Positions 22,501 through 34,330 are shown, counted from the first letter of the stretch. The stretch: DNA of 64,000 nucleotides from Talinum fruticosum (GCA_021018815.1 JAITYX010000045.1:4990446-5054445); one strand, 5' to 3'. Made by a program: numbers and translations. The notes: generated from the letters alone by a model not told the origin.

Positions 22501-22509
22501 TTGTCCGAG

Positions 22510-23140
22510 TAAATTTTACCTCTTGACCTTTGTCACATAGCCGAGAGATACTAAGCGATTGTACTTCAGTCCCTTGACAAGTTAGACTGGGCTTACTAGG
22601 TTGTCTCCTTTCCCAATCTTGCCAATACCAACTATCTTGCCCTTACTATAATCTCTAAAAGTGACTTTGCCTCCTTTAAAATCTTCCAACTCGGAAAAGA
22701 GTCTTGAATCTCCGACATATGGCGTGAGCATCCACTCGTCTAAGTACCAAAGACCTTTCGTCCTTTTCTAAGTTACCTGTAAGTCGAAACACGCTAACCC
22801 TTCTTACTTCCTCTAATGAACCCAGTAACTCCTTTTACTGTGGTCCTGTTATGAGGAAGAAAACTCTTGCGAACCTAGATTTGAATGACTTAAGGTTTGG
22901 TCCGATTCGAGTGTTCTTTCTAGAAAGCGATTATGTGTCTCTTTCATTTGAAAATCTTTTCTTTTATAAACTGGTGGAGAAGGTATTCTTACGTAAACTT
23001 GTCCAGGCTCAGTAATCCTTTCACTCTTATGAACAGGACCATACTCGGCCTTCCTGAACTTCATAGTTCGGAATTCTTTACGAAAAGATTTGAGTAGGAA
23101 TCGGATTCCTCCTCTTCATTAAAACCAAGTCCTTCTTTCC
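22510..23140 (-). pseudogene. copia gag end and protease region (B)
   Basis: Gag C-terminus (MKFRKAEYGPVHKSERITEP and following, 23064-22849). Then a protease-like stretch (about 22760-22560) corresponds to GDSRLFSELEDFK / SKGKIVGIGKIG. The 5' part of gag is missing. The edge at 23140 abuts an inverted homologue in copia C. Confidence 0.6.
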
Positions 23141-23990
23141 TGTAGGAGATTTAAGACTGAGTCTAAGACACTCGAAGAGAAAAAGAGCATCTAAAAGAAA
23201 GCTCAATAAGTCTCAAGAGCTTATTTTGAAGTTTACTCAATATCGAAAAACCTTGGCATGCTTTTAGGCTCTCGGTGTGTTTGCTTCGGAAAGAAGGACT
23301 TGGCATTAATGAAGAGGAGGAATCTAATTACTACTGAAATATTTTCAAAAGGATTCTAGAACTGTGAAGTTTAGGAAGGCCGAGCATGGGCTTTTCATAA
23401 AAATAAAAGGAAGACCGAGCCTGGACTAGTTTATAGGAGAAAGCCTTCTCTACCTGTTTACAAAACAAAAGATTTTTTAAAAAAGAGACACGGACTCAAT
23501 TCTCTAGAAAAAGATTCGGAATCAAACCAAACCCAAAGTCATTCAAATCTGGGTTCCCAAGAGTCTTCTTCCTCGAAACCGACCACAGTAAAGGGATTTA
23601 TTGGGTTCATTAGAGGAAGTGAGAAGGGTTAGTGTGTTTCCGACTTGCGGGTAACTTAGAAAAGGAAGAAAGGTCATTGGTAGACAGTGGATGCTGACGC
23701 CACATGCCAGGAGATTCAAGACTCTTTTCCGAGTTAGAAGATTTAAAGGAGGCAAAATCACTTTTGGATATAACAAGTAAGGGCAAGATAGTTGGAATTA
23801 GCAAGATTTGGAAAGGAGATAACCTGGTCGACCTAGTCTATCTTGTCAAGGGGCTAAATTACAATCCGCTTAGCGTCTCTCAATTCCGTGACAAAGGTCA
23901 AGAGGTAAGATTTACTCGGACCAACTGCTATATTTGGTGATACAACTACCAAAGAGACTAAGCTCTCGAGTAAGAGGTCGGTAATACCTA
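23141..23990 (+). pseudogene. copia gag end and protease (C)
   Basis: Gag C-terminal region (KPSLPVYKTKDF; HSNLGSQESSSSKPTTVKG), then the protease area: the active-site region is frameshifted (about 23680-23700) and is followed by the open block 23704-23940 with GDSRLFSELEDLKEAKSL, SKGKIVGISKI and LVYLVKGLNYNPLSVSQF. It matches copy B in inverted orientation with many differences. Confidence 0.65.
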
Positions 23991-24815
23991 TACTATTCCT
24001 CTTTCTAATCCAAGTCAGAATTTATCTTGTTTGAAAGCATCATTGCATGATGATTTTCGGACATGGCATTGCGGACTAGGTCATGTTAGCATACACACTA
24101 TCAAAAAGCTTGCATCTCATGGTTAGTTAGGGGTTTATCTAACTGTGCATTTACGAAAGATAAAATCTGTGAAGCATGCACAAGAAGGAAATAAGTCGGA
24201 TCATCCTTCAAACCTCTCAAAACTGTTTCCACATCCAAAGTGCTTAAGATGCTACATATAGATTTATGTGGTGAAATCTCTGTGAAGAGCCTCGGAGGTA
24301 AATCATACGTACTTGTAATTGTTGATGATTATTCACGATTTACCTGGGTTTGTTTTCTCATGAACAAAAATGAAGCTTTCAAAGAGGCCAGCAAGCTCGT
24401 AGGAAAATTCAAGTAGAGTCTCAAACACAAATCGAAGAATTTGAACTAACCATGGAAGGGAGTTTGACTACTCGGAATTTGCGAGTTTTGCAATAAGAAC
24501 AATATCTCCGACAAGTTATCGAACCCGTAACTCCTCAACGTAACATGGTAGTGGAGAGAAAGAACTGAACTCTTGAAGAAATAGGAAGGACGATGATGAT
24601 TGAACATGATCTACATTACTATTTCTCCGCCGAGGTAGTCAACACAGCAAACTACACACTCGAACAGATGCCTCATTAGACCCATCTTGGTGAAAACTCC
24701 CTACGAGCTTTACAAAGGAAAGAAGTCCAACATCTCATGCTTCAAACCCTTTGGATGTAAGTGCTTTGTTCACAATAATGGTAAGGATCACTGACCAAGT
24801 TTGATGCTCGGTCAA
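23991..24815 (+). pseudogene. copia integrase (C), 5' segment, interrupted
   Basis: The zinc-finger region TWHCGLGHVSIHTIKKLASHG (about 24060) and the integrase core, with a GREFDYSEFA-like block (about 24450-24490), are readable through many stops and frameshifts. The frame ends at the gypsy insertion at 24815. Confidence 0.65.
24811..24815. repeat. left target-site duplication of Tekay element
   Basis: GTCAA here and ATCAA at 33785-33789 (one mismatch) flank the element, as expected for gypsy integration. Confidence 0.7.
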
Positions 24816-25199
24816 TGTAACAACCCGACCCTAAATCACAATTATTTATTTTAAATCACATTATTTATTTTATTAATTACACGATTTATATAACCGAGCG
24901 CGTGCACTTCAATTCAATATTTTACATTTACATTATTTTTATGTATGTGCTATGCAGCTAAAGGCAACGAAGTGGCCCTAATAAAAATTTCATAATAAGA
25001 TTTTAATTTGTGAACATCATTATTAAAACAAAATTAAAAGTAACAATAAAAGAAAACAAAGTAAATAAATGAAATAAATAAATAAAAATAAAGCTTTCAG
25101 ATTTTTTTGAAAGAAAAATCCAGAAATGGATTTTTCTGGAATTTTGGAAAAAAAAAAAAAAAAAAGAAGAAGAAGGCGGTTAAGATCAAATTAAATGGG

Positions 25200-25690
25200 C
25201 AATGCTATATCAATTTCCCCGCTCCTTCCTCCTCTCGCTCTTCCCGTCTCTGCCTTCCCCTGCCTTTCTCTACCTCTCCACACTCCCCTCGGTCGGGCTG
25301 GTCCCGGCGACGGCTGCCGCCAACGCCGGACAAAGCCGGCGCTAGCACCGGCCGAAGGCCACCGGCCTCCCTCCTCACGCTATTGCTCTCGTCCCGTTCT
25401 CCTCGCGCGCCTTCGCTTTTCCTCTCGCCTCCATCTACGGCTCGCTCCGGCCATCGGCGCCACCAACGCCGGCCGAAGCCGACACCGGCGTCGTCGGGAG
25501 ACGCCGACACCTCACTCGCCACCGCTCTCCTCTCTTCTGCTGCCGCTCGCGCACGGGCAGCTGCCCTGCCTCCCCACCGCAGCGAACCCATTCTGCCGCC
25601 AGCCAGTCAACCGGTCGCTGCCTCGCAAACGCCGGAGCTACTATGCACCACCAACATCCTCTCCTTCCTCTCCTTGACTCCTCCGTGAAT
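25200..25690 (+). other. GC-rich exon-like island in the LTR
   Basis: Strongly GC-rich between AT-rich flanks. Overlapping frames give Pro/Ser/Arg/Ala-rich translations, but the frames differ between the two LTRs because of indels, so I do not call a protein. It ends precisely at an AAG/GT donor at 25697. A 5' leader exon is the best guess. Confidence 0.45.
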
Positions 25691-26273
25691 TCGAAGGTAA
25701 AACCTCAAACCCTAATTTATTACGGTTTGTCATTTACTCGGTTGTTGTAGTTGTGAAATTGAATTATCGGATTTATAGACATGTTTGTGTAGTAAACTTA
25801 AAGATTAATTTGGGGAAAATTCGAATTAGCGTGGAGGATTTAGGTTTGGTGTTGTGGTGAATTGGTTGCACGAATGTGAATAAATGTGATTCTTTTTGGG
25901 AAATTATGAATTGACTAATGAGATTGAGGAGGTTTTATTAGCGAATGGAACAATTTGGTGGAACTATTATGTTTTGGAAATGATTGAGCAAACGAAGGAG
26001 AAGGTGTGCGTAGAAGTTGAAATTCGATAATGTACAAGTATACATGCATGGAAAATAATTGAGTATTAGGTTGCCTAATTGCGATTGTGAATGTGAATGT
26101 TATTGTGAGAATAAGGCTCATGACCTTAAGTTGGTATATGAATGAAATTTTGAGCAATTTGGGTAATTATAAGGCCTACCTATGGAAAGGCATCGGTAGA
26201 TCGAATAATCGCTTAGCTGTGGGCTTAAATTCGATGAGTGAGGAATAAATTAGGAATAAGTGTTTGTTAGGTA

Positions 26274-26276
<3 letters not shown>

Positions 26277-26361
<85 letters not shown>
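26277..26361. repeat. (AT)n microsatellite in 5' LTR
   Basis: About 85 bases of pure TA repeat. The same locus in the 3' LTR (32474-32565) is slightly longer. Confidence 0.95.
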
Positions 26362-26363
<2 letters not shown>

Positions 26364-27580
26364 ATTTTCAATTCAAAGCCGCTAATAAACGGAATTACAC
26401 CAAAATCATCGAGTATCTAAATAGCCTAATCAACTTCTTTAATTAATATAAATTATATTCGATAAACGCCGTAAAGCCAAGTAATACAAACATTAGTTTA
26501 ATCGATCTTCATGCGAATATAGGAAATTAAATAAATTATTAAAACTTATACAAATTCAAATATTAAAACTCAAGAAATGCGTTATTAACAACATAAACTC
26601 ATTTTAAACGAACGGAGGCCACTTCAGTTGCCGAACAGCTGCTGACTCAAATTTCGCAAAAGGGAGAAACAAATATTCTCAATTCAGGTACGTTCATTGC
26701 CTGTACCTTTCGAAAACTCACATGTTTCATCAAATCTCAACATTTCTCATATATATAATTAATAATGAATCATTTGCAAATCAAGTTTTGTCACCTAATC
26801 AAGTGGTCCCCGCTCAATCATCAATTATCGGGGCTTATGCCCATCAATTATCAATCATCGTGGCGTATGCCCAACCCGCGCGGCTTCAACTCGGGTTCTC
26901 GGTCGGCCCGGGAGGTGTGCACCTTACTAAGATCGTATCAATTATCAAGGGGCTCCACTTTCGGATAATAACCGGCAAGCAAAATTTTATTCATATTCTC
27001 TCCCCGATTCGAACTAAAATGAATTGAAATGCGCGCGCTCAATCAAAATATTCTTCAAAGTTATTTTACAGTGCAGGAATGTTCGTACCGAGTTTCGACT
27101 CACTCTTTCAAATATTTTACTGTTTTTGTTTTAGGAAGAAGCATTGGTGAACAATCAACCATTTCCTAAGTCCGATGAAGGCAAACCCTAGCCAGCCACG
27201 TGGCATTCGCAGATCCGAAGGTATATAGACGCTCACGAGTGATTTTACCTTCAACCAGGGTTAGGTATGGCCTTGGGAATCGTTGTACATTATCTTGTGG
27301 ATTAGACAAAAGTCTAGGTTGTATAAATATTGCATTGCTAAACCCATAAACTGTATTTTGGGATGACATAGCTACTTGGGTATTAAGTAGTTACTCCTAA
27401 CAAGCATTTTTGAAAAAGGACCGTAGATGCCCAAACCGTACTTCATTTTATTTCAATTATTTAGCCTTGTCCTTTTTTAGGACGGCGGTAACGCCTTCGA
27501 TTATTACCTTCCGCTGCGACATTACGAATTAGTCCCTAATGAAGGGATTATTAAGTAATGGTGATTGGGGCGTTACGAAG

Positions 27581-27593
27581 TGGTATCGAGCCA
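27581..27593 (+). other. primer binding site, tRNA-iMet type (Tekay)
   Basis: TGGTATCGAGCCA three bases after the LTR. It differs from the usual TGGTATCAGAGCCA by one missing A. Confidence 0.75.
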
Positions 27594-28249
27594 AGGTTTA
27601 GAAATCACTGTGAGCAATAGGATTTTAAGGTGTCATGATTAGACCTTTAGAAAATTTCGTGGCTATTATTCCCTCAAGTCGTCGTTTGGGATTTGTGGAT
27701 ATGGTGTAACTAATATTGAACTGAGGTAGATACTTTTGGGTGATGCTAAGTATAAACAATGTACGGAATGACTTAATTTGCCGACATGCATTTCACATGC
27801 TTTTAAGTTTTGTAGCCTATAATTAAGTTCATGAATTTTGTTTCGGATGTATTATGAGCCATTTGGGTGGTTTTAAGCTTTAATGTATATTGGTTGTACT
27901 CCGGCGTGTGGCCGTTGAGTTGTGTACTCCGAGCGTGTGGCTCGTTGAATGATATTGTGGTTTTATGCAAGGTTTTAAAGCTTTAAATTTATGGGATATG
28001 CCATATTACAAACGGAACTCTGCCGAAATTTTTAGAAAATACCTAACTCTCTTAGGAAATTCCTTATATGATCTTTAAGCTCGGAATTAGAAAGCAAACC
28101 CGACATCCGAATAAGCCTTGGGAGTCCCTTTGATCGAGGATTCCTTAATCGATAAGAAGCCCGAGGGAATGATAATCTAATGTGCAATTGGGTATTACTG
28201 ATCATATAAGCACAATGAAAGCGTGAGTTACCTAAATATATTTTATATT
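27594..28249 (+). other. leader of Tekay-like element
   Basis: Untranslated region between PBS and gag. The part 27890-28125 is the homologue of 9245-9490. No ORF is recognised. Confidence 0.5.
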
Positions 28250-28349
28250 AGAGGTTGTGATCAACTTGGTTCATGAGAGAGGGAAAAGATATTTGCACCT
28301 GAGGAAAAGAGGTATAGGAATATATGATTGCAATGGACATATGGTGAAG

Positions 28350-28990
28350 CCCAATGAAAAATGAGGTTGTGAGTTCGCTTGGGATAACTTTCTCGGAAGA
28401 GTTAGAGCTAAATTTTACCCCATCGCAATTCATGGACGAAAAGAATGGGGGTTCATAGAGTTAAAAAAATGGACTACAAAATGACAATAGTAGAGTACGC
28501 CAATAAACTTATGAAGTTATTTAGGTACGACTCGGACCTAGTCGTTATTGATAAAGTGAAGATGTTAAGGTTGGAGGATGGCTTAGCCTATCATATTCGA
28601 CATTAACTTGCTAGTTAAACTATCAAAGATTGTCAAGGATTACATGAAAGAGTAGTAGACATAAGGGTTGACGAGTAAAGAGCGAACTAAGGGCCTTAAA
28701 TTTTGAGGACTCAAAAAGAACTGAATAACATAAGTGAAAGTATAGTTCAAAAGAAGCATGTTACTAGTTTCAACAAGGCCCATTCATTGATTATTCTTGA
28801 ACCTTGAGAGAAAATTGTGTCAAGCATATGAGTTTATCGCTACAAACTTTAAGAAAACATCAAATGTGTGCCAAATCGCAAAGATGTGAATTATGACTAG
28901 AAGAAGAAACATTTTAGGCATGTTGTTTCCAAAGAAGAGATTAAGGTCGATCCTTATAAGGTAAATGCAGATAACGGGGTGATCCGGACC
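28350..28990 (+). pseudogene. gypsy gag remnant
   Basis: Retrotrans_gag-like text read through stops and shifts: WDNFLGRVRAKFYPIAIHGR, then MTIVEYANKLMKLFRYDSDL and VKMLRLEDGLAYHIRH. The zinc-knuckle region and protease are not recognisable. Confidence 0.65.
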
Positions 28991-29029
28991 AACTAATGTC
29001 ACGTAGAGGAAGAGTGCTCTTGGGTTAGT

Positions 29030-29430
29030 AAATTACTACAAAAGGGTCTGTCGAGAATAAGTATCCGCTACCTCGAATTAACGATTCGTTGATCGGATAT
29101 GAGGAGTTAGCATATTTTATCAACTTTGAATTAACTAGAAAGATATTCCCAAAACCGCCTATAGAATTAAATAGGGACCCTACGAATTTACGAGATGCCT
29201 AGAGGATTTACCAAGGTATTCGTTGCATTCATGGATCTCATGAATAGGATTTTTGAGGACTTATCTAGGTAAATGTGTGGTGGTGGTTTTGATGACATTC
29301 TTATATACTCTAAGCATAAGAGAGAATATGACGAGCAGTGGTGAATAGTGACAAATGCGTGGAGTACGGAGACAAAATACAAGTTGAATGTAATAGTGAC
29401 AACTTAGCCTCGTGGTTATATGAGATCTCC
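29030..29430 (+). pseudogene. gypsy reverse transcriptase remnant
   Basis: Fragments in order: KYPLPRINDSLIGYEELAYF, then PRGFTKVFVAFMDLMNRIFE and FDDILIYSKHKREYDEQW. The last corresponds to the catalytic (V/I)DDILIYS box, shifted here. Several conserved blocks are lost. Confidence 0.65.
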
Positions 29431-29469
29431 ACAATGTAAGTATTGAGTCAGCCTCGCATAAACAAATGA

Positions 29470-30460
29470 ATGAGTTCCTAGCTGCAATAGAGGTATGACA
29501 TATAATAATGAACGGTATTCAGTTAGACCAAAACGATAATGTCGGGATGGAAAGGATTAAGAAAAATATTGAAGAGAAAAATCTCCTAGTTCAAGGTATT
29601 CATGAGGAGGAAACCTTTCAGTCTTGTATACTGAAGAAAGAAGAGTTGAGGAGTAGAATCCTTGAGGAGACACACAATACATGATACTTTATTTAGCAGG
29701 AACAAAATGTATATCGACCTCAAACAATATTTTGGAAAGAATAATATGAACGGAAATATCATAGAATATGTGGATAAGGGGTTGATTTGTCAAGTGGTTC
29801 AAGCCGAACCTTGAAAATCTTATATGAAAAAGGGACATCAACGTCCTGTTGATAAGTTGAGATCGTTGGGGATCTCTATCCGAAAAAGAAGTTCAATGTC
29901 AATGGACTCGTCAAGAGATTACCCCTTAACTACTTCAAAGAAAAAGGCTATATAGGCGATTGTTGATCGGTTTACTAAAACTATGCGTTTTGTACCAACA
30001 CATGACACATGGAACGTAGAGATACCGACACGGGGATATGTTAAAAAGTTATGAGGTTATATGGGATATCGAAGAGAATCGTATTCGACAGACGACAAAA
30101 AGTTTTACATGAATTGTTGAGTAGTCCTTTAGCAAGATTTCGGGACTAAATTGAGTTTCAGTAGTTTGTATCATTCGGAACTAAATGGGTAAGTCGAAAA
30201 GGTAAATCAAATATGCGAAGATATACTAAGAACATGTATATTCGACTTTTAAGGAAAATTGGGAACCGATTTATCTTGGGTAGACTTATTCTACAATATA
30301 ATTATCAAGTCATCGTTAAAATTTCTCCATTGGGGCATTGCATTGAAGAAAATACAGTAACCCCATTATATTGAAGTGAGTTGAATGACGCCTTAACTAT
30401 AGGCCAGAGTGGGCCTAAGGAACAACCGCAAAGGTTAGCAATATTTAAAACCACATCAAG
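29470..30460 (+). pseudogene. gypsy RNase H end and integrase remnant
   Basis: The zinc-binding region reads RILEETHNT and then, after a gap, VDKLRSLGISIRKRS. The core shows AIVDRFTKTMRFVPTHDT, FGTKLSFSSLYHSELNG and VEKVNQICEDILRTCIFDF. Downstream, SVFESVSTGRGSK matches the usual 'VFLKVSP..G' block. The order agrees with chromovirus integrases, and stops are frequent. Confidence 0.65.
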
Positions 30461-30606
30461 AAGACTTAAAACGATAAGCGAGCTATATCAATAAAAGTGT
30501 TTTCGAAAGTGTCTCCACTGGAAGGGGGTCAAAGATGCAAAGTTAAGGAAAAATCAAGTCCTAGGAATATTAGACTATATGAGGTTATAAAGAAGTGCAA
30601 TCCATT

Positions 30607-30610
<4 letters not shown>

Positions 30611-30641
<31 letters not shown>
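30611..30641. repeat. (TA)n microsatellite
   Basis: About 30 bases of TA repeat within the integrase C-terminal region. Confidence 0.9.
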
Positions 30642-30729
30642 CTATTTCACTCGAGCCCAAATATGAGAATAACATTTCTCATATCTAGCAGCTCGGATAG
30701 TATATACCTATTCCAAACCATGATGTGGT

Positions 30730-30950
30730 GGCAGAGCTACTACAAACTATTGAAAATTTATGAAAAGTTTCAGTGCAAATATTGGGATTACAAGGTCAAG
30801 AAATTCTCGCAATAAAAGCATTTCCTTGGGAGGAAAGTACTGTGAACTAACCATACATCCTCGGAAGCCATATGGGAAAACTAAGGAAAACCCGAGAAAC
30901 TAGTACCCCCACTTATTTTAAGCTAAGTTCTCAAACCTCATTGCAAAAGC
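30730..30950 (+). pseudogene. chromodomain-like C-terminus of gypsy integrase
   Basis: VQILGLQGQEILAIKAFPWE followed by SHMGKLRKTRETSTPTYF corresponds to the 'P..ILD...R.LR.K.I..VKVLW......EATWE.E.....YPHLF' end of Tekay/Del integrases, which tethers integration to chromatin. Heavily decayed. Confidence 0.45.
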
Positions 30951-30978
30951 TCAAGTTTCGAGGACGAAACTTATTTTA

Positions 30979-30989
30979 AGGGGGAAGAC
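30979..30989 (+). other. polypurine tract (Tekay)
   Basis: AAGGGGGAAGAC directly before the 3' LTR start TGTAACAACCC, after the familiar TTTCGAGGACGAAACTT block. Confidence 0.8.
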
Positions 30990-32474
30990 TGTAACAACCC
31001 GACCCTAAATCACAATTATTTATTTTAAATCACATTATTTATTTTATTAATTACACGATTTATATAACCGAGCGCGTGCACTTCAATTCAATATTTTACA
31101 TTTACATTATTTTTATGTATGTGCTATGCAGCTAAAGGCAACGAAGTGGCCCTAATAAAAATTTCATAATAAGATTTTAATTTGTGAACATCATTATTAA
31201 AACAAAATTAAAATTAACAATAAAAGAAAACAAAGTAAATAAATGAAATAAATAAATAAAAATAAAGCTTTCAGATTTTTTGAAAGAAAAATCCAGTAAA
31301 TGGATTTTTCTGGAATTTTGGAAAAAAAAAAAAAAAGAAGAAGAAGGCGGTTAAGATCAAATTAAATGGGCAATGCTATATCAATTTCCCCTGCTCCTTC
31401 CTCCTCTCGCTCTTCCCGTCTCTCGCCTTCCCTGCCTTTCTCTCGCCTCTCCACACTCCCCTCGGTCGGGCTGGTCCCGCGACCGGCTGCCGCCAACGCC
31501 GGACAAAAGCCGGCGCTAGCACCGGCCGAAGGCCACCGGCCTCCCTCCTCACGCTATTGCTCTCTGTCCCGTTCTCCCTCGCGCGCCTTCGCTTTCCTCT
31601 CGCCTCCATCTACGGCCTGCTCCGGCCATCAGGCGCCACCAACGCCGGCCGAAGCCGACACCGGCGTCGTCGGGAGACGCCGACACCTCACTCGCCACCG
31701 CTCTCCCTCTCTTCGCTGCCGCTCGCGCACGGGCAGCTGCCCCGCCTCCCCACCGCAGCAACCCATTCTGCCGCCAGCCGTCAACCGCAGCTCGGTCGTC
31801 GGAGCTCGACGCCGGTGCTGCCTCGCAAACGCCGGAGCTACTATGCACCACCAACATCCTCTCCTTCCTCTCCTTGACTCCTCCGTGAATTCGAAGGTAA
31901 AACCTCAAACCCTAATTTATTACAGTTTGTCATTTACTTAGTTGTTGTAGTTGTGAAATTGAATTATCGGATTTATAGACATGTTTGTGTAGTAAACTTA
32001 AAGATTAATTTGGGGAAAATTCGAATTAGCGTGGAGGATTTAGGTTTGGTGTTGTGGTGAATTGGTTGCACGAATGTGAATAAATGTGATTCTTTTTGGG
32101 AAATTATGAATTGACTAATGAGATTGAGGAGGTTTTATTAGCGAATGGAACAATTTGGTGGAACTATTATGTTTTGGAAATGATTGAGCAAACGAAGGAG
32201 AAGGTGTGCGTAGAAGTTGAAATTCGATAATGTACAAGTATACATGCATGGAAAATAATTGAGTATTAGGTTGCCTAATTGCGATTGTGAATGTGAATGT
32301 TATTGTGAGAATAAGGCTCATGACCTTAAGTTGGTATATGAATGAAATTTTGAGCAATTTGGGTAATTATAAGGCCTACCTATGGAAAGGCATCGGTAGA
32401 CTGAATAATCGCTTAGTCTGTGGGCTTAAATTCGATGAGTGAGGAATAAATTAGGAATAAGTGTTTGTTAGGTA

Positions 32475-32567
<93 letters not shown>

Positions 32568-33784
32568 TTTTCAATTCAAAGCCGCTAATAAACGGAATTA
32601 CACCAAAATCATCGAGTATCTAAATAGCCTAATCAACTTCTTTAATTAATATAAATTATATTCAGAAACGCCGTAAAGCCAAGTAATACAAACATTAGTT
32701 TAATCGATCTTCATGCGAATATAGGAAATTAAATAAATTATTAAAACTTATACAAATTCAAATATTAAAACTCAAGAAATGCGTTATTAACAACATAAAC
32801 TCATTTTAAACAGAACAGAGGCCACTTCCGTTGCCGAACAGTCGCTGACTCAAATTTCCGCAAAAGGGGAGAAACAAATATTCTCAATTCGAGTACGTTC
32901 ATTGCCTGTACCTTTCGAAAACTCACATGTTTCATCAAATCTCAACATTTCTCATATATATAATTAATAATGAATCATTTGCAAATCAAGTTTTGTCACC
33001 TAATCAAGTGGTCCCCGCTCAATCATCAATTATCGGGGCTTATGCCCATCAATTATCAATCATCGGGCGTATGCCCAACCCGCGCGGCTTCAACTCGGGT
33101 TCTCGGTCGGCCCGGGAGGTGTGCACCTTACTAAGATCGTATCAATTATCAAGGGCTCCACTTTCGAGATAATAACCGGCAAGCAAAATTTTATTCATAT
33201 TCTCTCCCCCGATTCGAACTAAAATGAATTGAAATGCGCGCGCTCAATCAAAATATTCTTCAAAGTTATTTTACAGTGCAGGAATGTTCGTACCGAGTTT
33301 CGACTCACTCTTTCAAATATTTTACTTGTTTTTGTTTTAGGAAGAAGCATTGGTGAACAATCAACCATTTCCTAAGTCTCGATGAAGGCAAACCCTAGCC
33401 AGCCACGTGGCATTCGCAGATCCGAAGGTATATAGACGCTCACAGTGATTTTACCTTCAACCGGGGTTAGGTATGGCCTTGGGAATCGTTGTACATTATC
33501 TTGTGGATTAGACAAAAGTCTAGGTTGTATAAATATTGCATTGCTAAACCCATAAACTGTATTTTGGGATGACATAGCTACTTGGGTATTAAGTAGTTAC
33601 TCCTAACAAGCATTTTTGAAAAAGGACCGTAGATGCCCAAACCGTACTTCATTTTATTTCAATTATTTAGCCTTGTCCTTTTTTAGGACGGCGGTAACGC
33701 CTTCGATTATTACCTTCCGCTGCGACATTACGAATTAGTCCCTAATGAAGGGATTATTAAGTAATGGTGATTGGGAGCGTTACG
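30990..33784 (+). repeat. 3' LTR of Tekay-like element
   Basis: Matches the 5' LTR throughout. It ends AGCGTTACG, then the target copy ATCAA. It has the same donor (31897) and acceptor (33340) positions as the 5' LTR, and a GC-rich block at 31390-31890. Confidence 0.9.
32474..32565. repeat. (AT)n microsatellite in 3' LTR
   Basis: About 92 bases of TA repeat, the positional homologue of 26277-26361. Confidence 0.95.
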
Positions 33785-34330
33785 ATCAAATGAAGGTATC
33801 TTTATGAGTTACTTATCTTAGAATAAAGCTTATCGTGTTTTTAACAAAAGAACCAACAAAGTGGAAGAAAGTATCCACGTTGTATTTGATGAGATTGATC
33901 AAGAAAAACAATGAGTCCACCTTCTCAAATTTGAAACTTAGTTGAGATGAAGATAATCTTGCTGAAGTCGAGCTCGAAAAGAGTAAGAAGAAAGCAACTC
34001 ATAATTAGGCAACTCGTAACATCATAACTCGGATTGAACCGGATCAAGAGAGAACTCGTAACGCCGAAGGACAAGCAAATGAGCAAACTCAACAAGCTCG
34101 GACTCATCGAAGATCGGACAATTCAACCAGTGAACTTTGTGAACCAAAGAGCAGGTAAAGCATTCAAATATGCTTCAAGCCATCCACTCGAGAACATTTT
34201 ATCTAACAACAACAGTGGGGTAAGAACTCGTTCTTCGTTACAAAATTTATGTGCATTCACCGCATTCATATCATTAACAGAACCCGTAAATGCACTAGAG
34301 GCCCTAAATGAACCCGAATGGGTAGAGACC
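33785..34330 (+). pseudogene. copia integrase C-terminus and linker (C), 3' segment
   Basis: Continues the interrupted integrase (ATGAAGG...; 'FNKRTNKVEES'-like text shifted), then the linker (34034-34357) with QPVNFVNQRAGKAFKYASSH and SSLQNLCAFTAFISL, as in copies B and E. Confidence 0.65.

Larger units (their letters stand above)
14815..23140 (-). mobile_element. Sirevirus-like copia element B, both ends missing
   Basis: Reading right to left: gag end/protease (23140-22510), integrase (22500-21395), reverse transcriptase (about 21110-20265), RNase H (20215-19790), TATA box, then an env-like ORF (19197-14815) split by a solo LTR at 15808-18897. No LTR or PBS is kept. The 5' truncation coincides with the head-to-head junction with copia C at about 23141; the 3' truncation is at about 14815 against Tat2. 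Confidence 0.85.
24816..27577 (+). repeat. 5' LTR of Tekay-like element
   Basis: From TGTAACAACCCGACCC to GGGGCGTTACG. It contains a poly-A/GAA stretch (about 25150), a GC-rich block (25200-25690) ending at an AAG/GTAAAA donor (25697), an (AT)n tract (26277-26361) and an acceptor TTTTGTTTTAG (27134). The 3' copy matches over its whole length. Differences are mostly 1-3-base indels in the GC-rich block, one extra 30-base block in the 3' LTR near 31790, and the AT tract length. Confidence 0.9.
24816..33784 (+). mobile_element. complete but degenerate Tekay-like (chromovirus) Ty3/gypsy element
   Basis: 8969 bases with two similar LTRs (2762 and 2795 bases), iMet-type PBS, gag, RT, RNase H/integrase, chromodomain-like C-terminus, PPT and a 5-base target duplication. 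Pol is riddled with stops although the LTRs are very alike, so this copy was probably mobilised in trans or carries an old defective internal region. The lineage is inferred from the integrase text and the C-terminal end (VQILGLQGQEILAIKA...TPTYF), which resembles the chromodomain tail of Tekay/Del elements. Confidence 0.85.

Noticed and set aside
25107..25688. 193-codon ORF rich in Pro, Ser and Arg in the 5' LTR (and 191-codon counterpart in the 3' LTR)
   Set aside because: It lies in a GC-rich block where several overlapping frames are open. Reading frames differ between the two LTRs through indels, and no domain is recognisable.
26264..26446. ORF of alternating Ile-Tyr
   Set aside because: Translation of the (AT)n microsatellite.
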